A stretch of 64,000 nucleotides of DNA, taken from positions 17,483,990-17,547,989 of the forward strand of contig NW_020313285.1 of the NCBI RefSeq assembly GCF_003265705.1, in the 5' to 3' direction. The DNA comes from Callorhinus ursinus. Lineage: Eukaryota; Chordata; Mammalia; Carnivora; Otariidae. Made by a program: the position numbers and the translations under genes. Positions 11,595 to 22,722 of this stretch are shown piece by piece (position 1 is the first letter of the stretch; every line of letters starts with the position of its first letter). The notes under the pieces are model-generated. The model was not told the DNA's origin, searched no databases, and worked only from the letters and a program-made list of their open reading frames with translations.

Positions 11595-11935
11595 CTGAGC
11601 CACCTTCAGCATCTCAAACTGGCCTGGCATCACCTCTGGGCCATGGCACCACAGCCCTACCTTGCCCCGCTTGGCAAATTCCTCATCGTCTCTGCATCTT
11701 GGCTGGCGCACCGCCGGCCTGCACGTCACCTCCCTACTGCTCCCGGCTGGCCTGGCTGGGTTCACACACCTCTGTGTCCTTGGAGTGCCCTGGGCAAGCC
11801 CTGCACAGGGTTTATTGTCTCCGCTGCCTCCACTTGTCCACTCTGCCCTTCTTGTCAGAGCCCAAGAACCCGTGGGCACCATAGCAAGCGACTGGCACAC
11901 AGCAAACACATGGCAAATAAACGAAGGAATGACCA
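11595..11935 (+). mobile_element. Probable L2 LINE 3' end
   Basis: The end resembles the L2 3' tail: TGGCACACAGCAAACACATG, then AAATAAACGAAGGAATGA. The upstream part is pyrimidine-rich and more diverged, so the left boundary is approximate. Confidence 0.5.
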
Positions 11936-12174
11936 AATGGATGGACATGGAACTTTCATCTACAGTGGCTCCTATTGAGACATACATATGTTTCCTTCTG
12001 CCCCGAGTCCAGGAAGCCAGAAAACAACCACTGGGTTAACTGAACATAGCTACTCCATGCTCACAGGACTTCCTTCTGCCTCCACTTGGAACCTTCTGTA
12101 GCCAGTCCCAACTCCTTTGCATAAGTGGGGACAGGAGAAGAGAACTGAATGAACAAGGCCCTAGCATGAGGTGC

Positions 12175-12300
12175 TCAGATCTTCTCTCCCTGTGCCCCAT
12201 TTCCTCATCTGTGCAATGGGGCTGGTAATCTCCGTCCTTGGGGCTGTTGCAGGAGTTGGTGGCTAGGATGGCACCTCACCTGGCACAGAGGAGGAACACT
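12175..12300 (-). mobile_element. MIR SINE fragment
   Basis: Typical antisense MIR core: CCCATTTCCTCATCTGTGCA (12197), ATGGGGCTGGTAAT, then GGCTGTTGCAGGAGT and CCTGGCACAGAG. Diverged, as expected for an ancient element. Confidence 0.7.
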
Positions 12301-12479
12301 CTGGATGGCTGCAAAATCCTCTTTGCATTTTAATGGGTACGATTCCCAAGACCTTTGGAGTATGGGGTGAGGGTGGGGTCCATGGAAGGTTCTGGAAATC
12401 CAACCTCTTTCCAGAGCAAACACCTCCAGGGGAACATCCCTTTCCCTTCCGGCACTGAGGAGGGCACCCATGAAATGGC

Positions 12480-12870
12480 TGTAATGGAAATATAAATTGT
12501 CCTACTTCAAAGCACTTTGATATTTTATAATGACCATTATAAACCTGTTCTCTGCATACCACATAAATACTTCAGTCCCACACCACATTTCCTGGTATCT
12601 CTAAAGACACCAGGAGAAAAGCAGGGGAGCCATAAAAGAAACATAAAAATACAGTTGCAGATGAGCCTAAAACTCATTTCTTTGAAGCCTAATTGATGGG
12701 AAAAGCTTCTGGCCCCAGAGAACTTAAAGGCCCATCATGCAGATATTTGATTAAGTGTCCCTGTATCATGGACCACACTAAACGGGAAATCATTACACCA
12801 TAATTGCAAATACATTAATAAAATGATGATGTGGGTTTGTTCAGGACATAAAGAAAGAATGAAATAATTC
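12480..12870. promoter_or_regulatory. AT-rich repeat-free block, candidate conserved non-coding element
   Basis: No repeat or open frame explains it. Homeodomain-type TAATTG occurs at 12690-12695 and 12801-12806, and an NKX2-type TTAAGTG at 12751-12757. The AT-rich composition contrasts with the GC-rich flanks. Conservation was not tested. Confidence 0.3.
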
Positions 12871-13675
12871 GCTCAGATGACTCAACAGAAATGTAGGGTC
12901 TGCCCCTGGGATGGTTGGAAGCAAGGGCTATTGGGGTCTCAGTCTTGCTGGCCCCCCTGGAGAGGGGGGCCTGACCTCTATTTAGGGAAACTCTGGGGTC
13001 GATGGAAGCATAGTCAGGCTTCAGAACCGCAGCAGGGATCCAGGTATGTGACCCCTGAAGGTCCTCGGAAGTTCCTGTCCTTGGGGACCTCCAACCACTA
13101 ATGTTCCTGCCACGCAGTCGGGAAGGGTGGCCCAGGGCTCTCTCAACAGCTCCTTCAGCCATCCCCTCTCCTCCATGACTAGAGGAGAAGAAACGTGTGC
13201 AGGAGTTCAGCCACATTTGCGTTAATGACCCCAGTCCAAGACAAAGCCATGAGGACTATCCTTAACCGTGAGCTAGCTTGCTACAGGACAGGAGCTGGGC
13301 TCAGCCCCTGGCTCTCAGACCTCTGAGCACCGCCAAAGGAAGCTCACCAGCCTCTGTCAGCCCTTCTCCTGCATGTGTTCTCAGACAAGGCCGCGTGCGA
13401 CGACCTGTGTGTGTGTGTGCGCGCTCACGCGCGAGCATGTGAGCCTGTGGCTGGGGGAGGGAAGGGGAGGTGGGATAGGTCTCACGGAGGCTTCATGGGG
13501 GACCTCCTTCCTCTCTCCCCTGTTCTAATCTGCAGGTGGAACACAGCCACCTCCCAACACCTTTGCACCAACTTCAGATTCCGTTACCTCCCTGCCCACT
13601 ACCCCATGCCCTGCTGTCTGCTCATCTGTAACCCATCTGTCCTTCCAGCCCTGCTGTGAAGCATTCTTCCTCTAG
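12871..13675. other. Unique DNA, no gene recognised
   Basis: No recognised repeat apart from a short GT/GC tract at 13406-13434. A pyrimidine-rich part at 13540-13670 may be a decayed L2 but is too diverged to call. Confidence 0.45.
13406..13434. repeat. Short GT/GC alternating tract
   Basis: TGTGTGTGTGTGTGCGCGCT followed by CACGCGCGA: alternating purine-pyrimidine. Confidence 0.8.
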
Positions 13676-13790
13676 CAAACTCTAGCTACAAACCCTGGAT
13701 ATACCACTGACAAGCTGTGTGACCTCAGGTAAGTTGCTTACCCTCTCTGAACACCGTCCACGGTACAAGTACTGTAGGAGTACCTCTTAC
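13676..13790 (-). mobile_element. MIR SINE fragment
   Basis: AAGCTGTGTGACCTCAGGTA then AGTTGCTTACCCTCTCTGAA (13712-13751) is the standard antisense MIR core. Confidence 0.78.
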
Positions 13791-13799
13791 TGACCTACC

Positions 13800-14597
13800 A
13801 GAAGCTTCGAGCACACTGCAGTCTACCCCCGGCCCCAGGCCCACAGAGGTTCAGGTACCTGTAGCAGGTGCATGAGACGGGGGCTAGTAGCTGCTCCAGC
13901 ACTATCTCTCGGGTGCCCATATCTTCCCGTGTGACCTCCCCGGCTTCTGAGCCACCTGCACAGTGCTGTCCCAGAGGGGGCCCACAGGATCCCAGGAACG
14001 GACAGGGAGCCGACAGGAAGGACAGCTGGCAGGGATCGCCCAAGGGGAGGCAGGTCTTGCGGAGTCTGAGGCCGCATCGCTCAGAGCTCAGGGAGCAGAG
14101 GGGTTGGAACCAGGAGGGAAGAAGGTGCTGGGCCCTCATGTGGCCAGAGATACTGGCAGGGGCAGGGGTGTGAGGAGAGGCCTGTGCGGGTCAGAGAGCT
14201 CAGGGAGGAGGCAGGAGTGAAGACAGCTCGGAAGCAGAGGCACCGGCACAGTGTTGTCACTGAGCAAAGCACAGTGGCAGGAAAAGCGTGGCATCTTGCA
14301 GAACTCAGCCCCGTGCGAGCAGCACCCTCCGTCTTTCACTTGCAGTACCGAGCAGGGAGGCAAGCTGTCGACTTGCTCATTTGCTACATTATCACTCCGC
14401 ACACCCGAGGAAGGAACAACACTGGCAGTTGGCTCCTGCCTGTGGGCTCTGGCAGGGGCTCTGTCTGTGGGTCCAGGCGCACAGGGGCACCCTGACGGAG
14501 AGCTGCCTGCAGCTGTCCCTGCACAAGGCCTGCTGGGCATGCCCTGCCGAACAAGAGGCTGCTGGAGAGCTAGGGCACCGCAGGGCCTCTGGGCTCC
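13800..14597. other. Unique GC-rich DNA, no gene recognised
   Basis: Overlapping open frames on both strands (13868-14173 plus, 13795-14139 minus, 14251-14775 plus). None has a recognisable domain, and the last runs into the CA-rich tract below. Confidence 0.45.
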
Positions 14598-14757
14598 CAC
14601 AGCATGCACACGCACACCAACATGCATGCAAGCTCACACATATACACAATGCACATACACGCGTGTGCACGCGCATATATACACAAGAACACACGTGTAC
14701 ACAATGTATACACGAGCACACACATACACGATGCACACACACGTGCGCACACACAGA
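14598..14757. repeat. Degenerate CA/TG low-complexity tract
   Basis: About 160 bases of interrupted CA, CG and TA dinucleotides (CACACGCACACCAACATGCA and similar). The tract is mostly alternating purine-pyrimidine and gives Cys/Val- or His/Thr-rich open frames that are artefacts. Confidence 0.9.
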
Positions 14758-15959
14758 ACGGAAAGAGGGCAGTGATATAGAGAGGAGACATGGGCACGCG
14801 CTGGTTGAGACAGGAAGAGGTGGGATTGGTCTTTTGCGGCCGCCACACCAGCAGCAGCTAGAGTAGACGGGACGTCAGGCAGAGCTGCTCAGGGCCAAGG
14901 ATGGGGCGGCTGATGGGCCCCAAGGGGACCTGTTACCTCATGGATGCCTGGCCTTCAAGGCTTATGTGTGCATGTCTGATGGCAGCCCCCTACTGAATTG
15001 AAAGTGTCCCCAGGGGAGCTCATTGTTTGAGACAAAAGAGTGCAATGTTCTTCTCGATGAGCCTGGGTGGTCTTTTTGCTGAGCATGTTGGCAGTGGGGG
15101 TGTTCTTCATCTGCGGAGAACAGGAGAGAAGGGGTCGAACCCAGACAGTGTGGCTGAGTCTCATCCCTAAGCTGCACCGTGGCTCATAGCTGTAAAATTA
15201 GAAAGAGCCCACGGTGCTGGGAAAACTTTTTTTAAATTCAAATATCTAAATTGTAGCCCTCAAAGTTCCTCCTTCGTGAGGATCCTGAGAAAATATGGAG
15301 AAAGGAAAAAAATCATCATCAGTAAATCTCAGCCCTCGAACAACAAAGGCCACCTCCATCCCTTTGGTCACCTGCCTTCAAGCTGCATGATTTTGTGTGA
15401 TGGCAATCACAGCACACCTGACATTGGCCTTTTTGACCATCTCCCAGAGGACTCCTGTTTCTGGGTGCTCACGGATCCTTACCCTCCAAGGGGAGCTGCT
15501 TCCCACCCTCCCTGGAAAAGCCCCGTGGCTAGCATCATCCTAGAGACTTGGAGGGCTGTTGGGGCCTTTCCTTCCTTCTGAGGAGAAATAGGCCAGGGAG
15601 CATCTAGCCAGCCCATCAAGATGAAAGATGCTCCTGTCATGTGTTTTATGCATTATAATGAAGGCTCAGGCCACAAGTCCTGGAAAAGTCTGTTTTCTTT
15701 CAATTAGCAAGAAGTAAAGCCGGGCATAGATTTTCCTAGCACCTCTGGAAAAACAGAGATAGTTGATGGATCTGTTCTCTGAGTCCTCTGTGAGGGGGAC
15801 AGAGAAGGATTGGGGCTAGCTCTGCTGTGTCTCCTCTGGGCCACGAGCCGTGCCTACCGAGGGCTGGGCGCTCAGCAAAGACGTGGAGGCCGCCCGAGGC
15901 TGGCCCAGAGCCACCTCTCTTTTGCGGGAACGTGTGAGCAGCCCTGCAGCTTCCCACAG
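14758..15959. other. Unique DNA, no gene recognised
   Basis: No recognised repeats. A short AT-rich stretch at 15610-15730 (with GCATTATAATG and TTCAATTAGC) has the look of non-coding conserved sequence but is not testable here. Confidence 0.4.
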
Positions 15960-16760
15960 AATGTGCAACACAGGGAACTTTTCAAATACCTCATCATCCT
16001 CCTGAATCAGGGGGTTTGAGAATCTTAGATCTCCTAAAACCACATGTGTCAAAAATACACATTTTGGTCAAATTGCTTAGCACATGTGAAGGACAACTCT
16101 GACCCCAGCACTGAAATATAAAGTTTTGTAATGAGGGGCTGCAGTTTGGTGAGATTTGTTTTGCTGTGTTCAAGGAAGTAGGAGACATTTTTATTAAGGC
16201 CACAGTTTCCATTTACTGGGCTTCTACTCACTCCGTAAGACCTAATTCTGTATTGTTATTCTGAGAACAACACCATGAATTCAGCCGCTGGATTGTGAAT
16301 TTCCTCCAGCAACTTCTCTTTAGTCAAGACCAGAATCTCAGTGGGTGGTAATAAATATCAAAGTACAAGATGGTTGAAGGAAGCAAAGTAAAAACCCCAA
16401 ATCAAATATGATTATTGATCAACACTGAACTGCCTTCATCATCTCTATGCTAATTCCAGATATATACATACATATTGGCATTTTTATTACATAAATACAT
16501 TGACATTTTCAGCTGAGAAAATATATCGAGCAATTCAAAATTATCATCTTTGGAGACCAGCAAATAAATAGAAATACAGTGAAAGGCATAGAACAGAAAA
16601 GGCAGTGAATTCTTAGAGGCATGAGATAGCGTGTGAAAATTAGTTGGGTAGAAATTTGTCAGATGTGTAATGCGGCATGACTTTTCAAAAAGTCTTGGAA
16701 GCAATATATGCATATCATAAAAGCAAAACGCCCTAACTTTAGATCAGTTAGGCAGTCTTT
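15960..16760. promoter_or_regulatory. AT-rich repeat-free block, candidate conserved non-coding element
   Basis: About 800 bases without a recognised repeat or sustained open frame, AT-rich against GC-rich neighbours, with many short homeodomain-like cores (for example ATGCTAATTCC at 16447). Function is inferred only from composition. Confidence 0.25.
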
Positions 16761-17478
16761 CTTGCTCCTTTCCTGAGGAAGACCATCCAATCCCAGATCC
16801 CTCCCTGTTACTTCTAACTTAAACGAACTATAATATTAATTTTTACCTTGTTACATTCTGGAACTATAGGTAATAAGCTTAAGTTTCTATCCACTGACTC
16901 TAAAAGTGCAAATGAGGAACATTTCCAGCGCTCTGATGACATAACCATCCTCCTCGCAGGAAGACACAGGGAACCATGCCTCAGGGACAGAGGGGTGTGG
17001 GGTGGGGGCAGGGCGTGTGTGGCCCAGCCCAGGAGACCCACCTGTGCTGCCTGAAGGAGACTGTTCTAGGCTTCAGAGTCAAAACAGCTCTCTTCCCCTT
17101 CCTCTTCCCCCCATTACTCAACATGGTGACCTGTTTTAGTTTGCTGAATGTTTGCCATGTCCTTCTTGTTTGGCAATTTTTAACTGCTTTAAAAAAATGT
17201 ATTAAGATTTCTTCTTTTTCTTATCACATCACTCAGGCCTTAGAGCTCCTTAATCTTAGTTTTGTGAAATCCACTTTCTGGTTGAGGACGGGGTTCCTGG
17301 AACCTTGAGCCTTCCTCCTTCTCACGTGAGGATGGGACTCCCAGGTGTCTTAGACAGCCGGCCCACCTGTCCTGCTGGGACTGCCTTTAATGTCCCACGT
17401 GGATTAGTTCTGTGGTTTCTTGGACCAGCTCTTCTTTTTAGATTATTTTTCTGTTTCACTGCCTTATGCCCCCTCTGC
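16761..17478. other. Unique DNA, no gene recognised
   Basis: No clear repeat family or gene. It ends at a poly-T run. Confidence 0.4.
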
Positions 17479-17502
17479 TTTTTTTTTTTTTTTTTTTTTT
17501 TT
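17479..17502. repeat. Poly-T run (24 T)
   Basis: Uninterrupted T run. It could be the A-tail of a minus-strand retroelement, but no body can be recognised beside it. Confidence 0.9.
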
Positions 17503-17529
17503 CCCAGCCAGAAAGAAGGTAATTTTCGA

Positions 17530-17760
17530 GGGCTTTCATGTCTGAAAATGTCTTTATTTGGCTTAGGGTCCTAGGGAAAAACTGTTTTCCCTCAGAAATT
17601 GGAAGGCAACCGCTTCACTGCTTTCCAGGGTGACAATGCCTATATGATAAGAACGGTTCCTGAGTCTTTGTTGATGACATGTCTTTTTTCTCTGGAAGCT
17701 TTTAGAATTTTCTCTTGATCCTTGATGTTCTGAAATTTCAAGGAGGATAGGCAGCTATGT
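17530..17760 (-). mobile_element. Possible very old L1 remnant
   Basis: TGTCTGAAAATGTCTTTATT (17539) and TTTAGAATTTTCTCTTGATC (17701) resemble antisense segments of old L1 elements. Strongly diverged, so low certainty. Confidence 0.3.
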
Positions 17761-17854
17761 ATCTTCTTTCATGCCCCCGCTCATTTCTCAGTGGGTCCTT
17801 CCGTCTGAGGGTCTTTGTTAGTCCGGCTCTCGGAACTCTCCTTCTGTTATTCCT

Positions 17855-18030
17855 TGGCTGGTTCCCCCCCTCCGCCCCGTCAGGTCTCTCTGTGACTAGT
17901 CTGGCTGAGTAGGTGGATATTAGTACTCCNNNNNNNNNNGAGTAGGTGGATATTAGTACTCCTGGCTCCCCCCGTCGGGTCTCTCTATGACTAGTCTGGC
18001 TGAGTAGGTGGATATTAGTACTCCTGGCTC
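17855..18030. repeat. Minisatellite, about 62-75 bp units, interrupted by an assembly gap
   Basis: Units end in the shared core GGTGGATATTAGTACTCC. Copy one is 17855-17929 (75 bp). A partial unit follows the gap (17940-17962). A full 62-bp unit is 17963-18024, and the next begins TGGCTC at 18025. The repeated cores are almost identical (one G/A difference in GTCTCTCT[G/A]TGACTAG), so the array is homogenised or recent. True copy number is unknown because of the gap. Confidence 0.92.
17930..17939. other. Assembly gap (10 N)
   Basis: Ten N bases inside the minisatellite, breaking a unit. The round number suggests a placeholder rather than a measured length. Confidence 0.99.
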
Positions 18031-18035
18031 GACTG

Positions 18036-18640
18036 TCCCTGGCTCTTGGTTTGTCTCTCGCCATTTCCACGTCTTTTAAAATTTCTATTATGTGTTACTT
18101 TCTTTGACTTTTTCTCCTTCGATTGAATTTTAGATTTTAACAACTGTATTTTTAATGTCTGAAAATTATTTCTTGCTCTGTTCTTCTTTTTCACAGCAGC
18201 CCTTTCTTATTTTATGGAAACATCATCTTCTCATGTCTAAGCGTTTATTAGATGAATGTGTTTCACTTTTGTTCCCTACCCCCCATAGTGAGTTCTTTTG
18301 TTCACCTTGGCTCCTCTCTTTTATGCTCTTGGTTCCCCCCAAATGTCTCAGGATCCCTGTTTGTTCCGTCTGTATGTGATTAGGCGGACTGGCGCAGTTG
18401 GCTGGCACCGGGTCCCTCCGTGGCTGGCCAGGTCTCTTTCCCTGGGAGGGCTGGCCGTGAACTCCGGGCATAAGGCCAGGGCTCACCTAGGACGCACGAG
18501 TAGGGAGTGGGCGGACACAGGCGAGCCCGTACAGCCCTCCTGGACTCTCGGTTCCTCCAGGCCAGCTCAGCACCATGCACTTTCCGCTTCTTAGTCCTCA
18601 AGAGGACCTTGCACAAGACAAGGATGAAAAAAACCAAACC
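18036..18640. other. Unique DNA, no gene recognised
   Basis: T-rich first half, GC-rich second half. No recognised repeat or gene. Confidence 0.4.
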
Positions 18641-18830
18641 AGACAACCCTTACAGTTCACTGAGGGCCTACTCTGAGCCTGGTATTTTCCAGCTGCTTTC
18701 TTTCCATTTATCTTACTTAATTCCCCAAACAGCCCTGTTTTCCAGTTTAGAGATGAGGAAACAGACTCAGAATGGAAGACACCTGCCCAAGTTCATACGT
18801 GTGGGATGTGGCAGACACGGAAGAACCCTG
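18641..18830 (+). mobile_element. MIR SINE
   Basis: Sense MIR features in order: GAGGGCCTACTCTGAGCCTG (18661), CATTTATCTTACTTAATTCC (18705), TTAGAGATGAGGAAACAGAC (18747), then CTGCCCAAGTTCATACGTGT. Confidence 0.78.
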
Positions 18831-19794
18831 TTCTTGGCAGCCCCAGAACCCTGTCCCTTCCAGCACGGCCCGCACACTTGTCTGAGGCCACAGAGGCCAA
18901 ACATTGTAACTCCAGGGGAGCTACAGTCACACCAACTGCCCCTCACATTGTCACTTCCAAGCTGTGCATTTTATAAATTCATAGCATAGATTACAATATG
19001 TAATATAATTGCCAGGTCTGATCTTGAGCAGAAACAGCCTCCTTTTTGGATATGTAGCCCTGTGGCAAGCCTCCCTGTATCGTGGCCAGGGAGGTGGGTG
19101 TTCTGATTAACCCAATATCCCTGTGGTTAGTAAAGAGCTTCCAAGGAAGATCTTACTAGAAAGAACTGACACTCCTTCCATGGGTCACTCATAAACAGGA
19201 CTCTAGGCTCCAAAGTCAGGACTTACCTACCCCATAGGGACTTCTGCTTCTCCAAACACAAGAGGGCAAAAATACACACTGCAAAGCAAGCTGGTCTTGC
19301 TCTGATAACCTACAGGCTAGAGCCTTCATTGGCAACCCCGGCGGTGGCAACACCATCTGCCCACATTCTGGCTCAGAGAGGCTGGTCACAGGTGGGCTGG
19401 CCAGCCAGCCTCCCAGAGCACCAAGCCTGACTCTGCCCTTTGGTCAAAGGCCCTGGAGCTTCTGGACAAATCCAGCCATGTGAGGCCAAAACACACCCTG
19501 AGCCGTCGGCCCCCACCCCTACCAGGGACAAACCCTACAGACCCCGTCTCTGTTGTGAAACTTGCTGGCCACGGTACCGGCAACTTTCGATCAGCAACAA
19601 ACAGCACCTTGTAGGCCAAGGAATTAATGTAGAAAGCAACAGAGGGCTTAGTGGGCTTTCTCATGGGCGCAGAGCTACCAGAAATAGTCTCCCTGGTCAT
19701 GATGTAGGACCCTTTCTCCCTCTGCTGCTGCGGATACCCTAAAGTCAGTTCACGCACGGGTTTACCGAGAATCACAGCGGACTTGGGAGGCAAG
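18831..19794. other. Unique DNA, no gene recognised
   Basis: No repeat family is clear. Minus-strand and plus-strand frames over 19386-19793 have no family likeness. Confidence 0.4.
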
Positions 19795-19865
19795 TAGAGC
19801 CTGGGGCATTACCCCCATCTTATAGATAAGCAAACCGAGGCTTGGAAGTGAGAATATTAGTCAAA
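19795..19865 (+). mobile_element. MIR core fragment
   Basis: CCCCCATCTTATAGATAAGC and AAACCGAGGCTTGGAAGTGA match the conserved MIR core. Confidence 0.6.
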
Positions 19866-21765
19866 TTCTTCCAGGGGCGTAAAAGAGTAGCTTAGGAAAT
19901 GAGTTTTCTTTACTAATTCAGTTTTTAAATTCGAATTACATTTTGATCCAGAAAGTTGCCGTAGGTGCCATCAGAAGCACAAAGGCTGTTTGCTAGAAAA
20001 AACCTTGTTCTGGAAAAGACCTGAGAGGCCTTCAGCTCCCTCAAAATGTGCCGTGACTTGAGTTGAGCCTGGTCGAGCTTTCTAGCTCCTCTGGGCGGGT
20101 CCCTAGCCTTCCCTACCCCTGCCTGGGGGACAAGGGGCCCTGGCTCCAGTTGCCCCAGGGCTCCTGGCCCCCTCCCAGCACTTCCAGCTCACAGTACTAG
20201 GACCCCTTCAGAAGGCCCTCCCCCATGACCGGGCCTAAAAACTGAGGGTACACCGAGGCAGGCAGATGTGGGCAGAGGTGCAGACCAGGGTTCAGCTGCA
20301 AAACTTCCTTCGCTTTTGAAACTCTGCCGATGGGGAATCACCCTCCCCACCTCACCCCCAGGTCTGAGGAAGTCCCTCGGAGGGTTTCCCCAGGACAAAG
20401 CAGGCGAGGGTGGCCCCTGGTGCTGGGTGGCGGGAGGCCACTGGCGAGGTCCCAGTGTGGTGTCCGTGGTCCCGCCTGGCGGTGCCCTCCCGGTACCCCA
20501 CCCCATCATCCCGCCCGTACCCGTCACACACTCGGCTCCCTCGTCCGCTTATTTTATGAATGCATGGAATGTGAAATCCCCAATTCTGAGGAGATGGAAG
20601 ATGGAATGTATTAGCGGCAGCCAGAGACAGCAATGAATTCTACAAATAGCTTTCTAGAATCCCTCGTTCAAGTTCACAAATCAGGTCCCAAACAACCCCG
20701 ATTCTACATGCTCGCAGTTGGAGATGGCTGGCTTCTCATTTCAGGCAAAACCATTTGTCTTGGGCCCCATCTTGTGCGTGAGATGTGGAAGCCTCGGACT
20801 GATCCTGGCTTTCCCAAATTGCCTCAAATTGCAGGACAGACAGACCCTTCCTCACACATGTCCATTTTGAAAGGACTGCAGATATCCAGCTGGAATGCCG
20901 GAGTCAGGGGTCGCCACAGCCGGTAGGACCGAGACTCGGCGGTGTCAACTCCTGACTCAAGAGACAAGAACACTAAGGCCCGGTCTATCCAAAGCCATCG
21001 CCAGGGGAGCAGGAGAGTATTTCAAAAATGACAGCCAGTGGTTTTTCATTTTGAGCAGATTATTTTTTCTTCTAAGTTCTTCTGCCATTAAAACTAGACG
21101 TGAGGCTGAGTGTTAGGTCCTCAGGGGAGAGTATGGTGCACAGAACACAAAGGTGTAAAATTCGTGGCTTTTAAAACTCACAGCAGAGACAATTTTCTGG
21201 AAACGAAAGCTTTCAATTTGCAGAAGACAGGCTTTTTGAAAAATAATTTATTTCTAAAGCTCTAAAATCTTGGGTTGTAATAGCAAGAAATAAAGCCATG
21301 GAGTCCATAAACTTTAGGGCATCAGCAGTGGAGTTGGGGAGAAAAGACGGAATTTAAGAGCTTGTCTCCCACCCGCCCCTCCCCTGCAGTAGGAGATCAG
21401 GTCACTTGGCTGGGAAGGGAGGGGAGAGGAACAGAGGACGAGAACAGTGAAGGTAATCGCTGGTGCCCTCTTCCAGAAAGGGCCCAACAGCTGCTTTCCT
21501 CAGAGGAGGTGATCAAAGCCCCACAGAAGTTGGTGGGAACCCTGGAGGAGAGGAGACCTGTACCATAGGAGACGTGCTGTAAGCTGCTAACGTAGAGGGG
21601 CCCCGAGTCTAAGTGTGGGAGCCCGAGGGCAGAAAGGGCTGTGGAGTCTCCCAGAGGGCGAGTCTGTGGGAAGAAGCAGGACAACTTCAGCTGTGTGTCC
21701 TCCACCCAGCTTCCCAGGACTTTGGAGTCCCACGGAGCAGAACTCACCCATGGTCTGCCTCCTCC
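19866..21765. other. Unique DNA, no gene recognised
   Basis: GC-rich at 20040-20540, then AT-richer. Two TEAD-type GGAATG sites lie 37 bp apart (20566-20571 and 20603-20608). No gene or repeat is recognised. Confidence 0.4.
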
Positions 21766-22135
21766 ACTTCCTTGTGGTGGGACTGTGGGCGCGTTATGGG
21801 TCTGTGCCTCAGTGTCCCCATCTGAAAAATGGGGGCTGGTAACAAAGCTCAGCTCACAGGGCAGTCCTTTTACATAAATTGTTTTTTTAAGATTTTACTT
21901 ATTTGTCAGAGAGAGAGTGCGAGCACACAAGCAGGGTGAGCGTCAGGCAGAGGGAGAAGCAGGCTCCCCACCGAGCAGGGAGCCCAATGCGGGGCTCGAT
22001 CCCAGGACCCTGGGATCATGACCTGAGCCGAAAGCAGACTGAGCCACCCAGGTGCCCCTCACAGAGCAGTCCTGAGGATTACACGGGACGACGCGTGGGA
22101 AGAAGTCCCTAGCATGGAGCCTGCCACAGAGATAC
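21766..22135 (-). mobile_element. MIR SINE split by a SINEC insertion
   Basis: The left part (21766-21868) contains GCCTCAGTGTCCCCATCTGA and AAAATGGGGGCTGGTAACAA. The right part (22074-22135) continues with GAGGATTACACGGGACGACG and TAGCATGGAGCCTGCCACA. Together they follow the antisense MIR order, so a carnivore SINE landed inside an ancient MIR. Confidence 0.8.
21869..22057 (-). mobile_element. SINEC carnivore SINE inside a MIR
   Basis: Minus-strand copy with the tail at the left (TTTTTTTAAGATTTTACTTA) and the head GAGCCACCCAGGTGCC. The 16-bp target-site duplication CTCACAGGGCAGTCCT (21853-21868) recurs at 22058-22073 with one mismatch. A short stretch of the tRNA-like head is missing between AAAGCAGA and CTGAGCC. 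Confidence 0.93.
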
Positions 22136-22226
22136 CGTCTGAACAATGCGGCTCTTATCACTGCTAATGACGACATGCGGGCTTTGAAATCAACTCACTC
22201 AAACGAGCAGAACCAGGGTCCTCCAA

Positions 22227-22256
22227 CAGCTGGCTAATTAAAACATCTGCGTCATC
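22227..22256. promoter_or_regulatory. Clustered E-box, homeodomain and CRE-like motifs
   Basis: CAGCTG at 22227-22232, TAATTA at 22235-22240, CATCTG at 22244-22249 and TGCGTCATC at 22248-22256, all within 30 bp of repeat-free DNA. Confidence 0.25.
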
Positions 22257-22563
22257 ATCATCTTTTCAGTAACTGCCAGTTAAGTCAGGACAGGAGGGCT
22301 TGTGGGGTTTGTAATGGCAGTCCAGGACATCTTAGAAGAGTTCTCTCAAGTCCACAGGCCAAAGAAAGGAAACGCATCCTGCGACAACTTCACTGGGCTT
22401 TGGAGAGGGAAGGCTGGGGTGCAGGCTCCCCGCCTCTGTGTGAGATGGACACACCCAGAGAGGAACAGTGGGTGGTCCTGAAGGGAAAAGAAACACACGG
22501 CTCTTGTGATTGCTACCAAATCGAGAGCTAGGCAGCTCCATCCCTTGGGAGCCTGTGCCTGTA

Positions 22564-22598
22564 TGTGTGTGCACGTGTGTGTGTGTGTGTGTGCACGC
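22564..22598. repeat. (TG)n microsatellite with GCAC interruptions
   Basis: TGTGTGTGCACGTGTGTGTG and so on, ending GTGTGCACG. Confidence 0.9.
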
Positions 22599-22722
22599 CT
22601 GTGTGTCTCCTCCACCTCACAGCCCCTGCTCTCTGAGGAGCTTCAAACAGTGCAAAACCCACTGACCTATTGGGACAAAGCGCAATGCACCACAGAAACT
22701 GAGAGCACAGCCAGCAAGCTCA

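Larger units (their letters stand above)
22136..22722. other. Unique DNA with candidate enhancer motifs
   Basis: No repeat body. It contains the motif cluster at 22227-22256 and a TG tract at 22564-22598. Confidence 0.4.

Noticed and set aside
13868..14173. 101-codon frame and its antisense partner
   Set aside because: Mutually overlapping frames in GC-rich DNA without evidence of coding.
14288..14866. 192-codon open frame on the plus strand
   Set aside because: Half of it translates the degenerate CA tract; no family likeness.
17855..18030. CRISPR-like repeat array
   Set aside because: Units are contiguous tandem repeats without unique spacers, in a mammalian genome. It is a minisatellite.
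17738..18070. Minus-strand open frame across the N gap
   Set aside because: Its product includes unknown residues from the gap and repeats because of the minisatellite. Not a gene.
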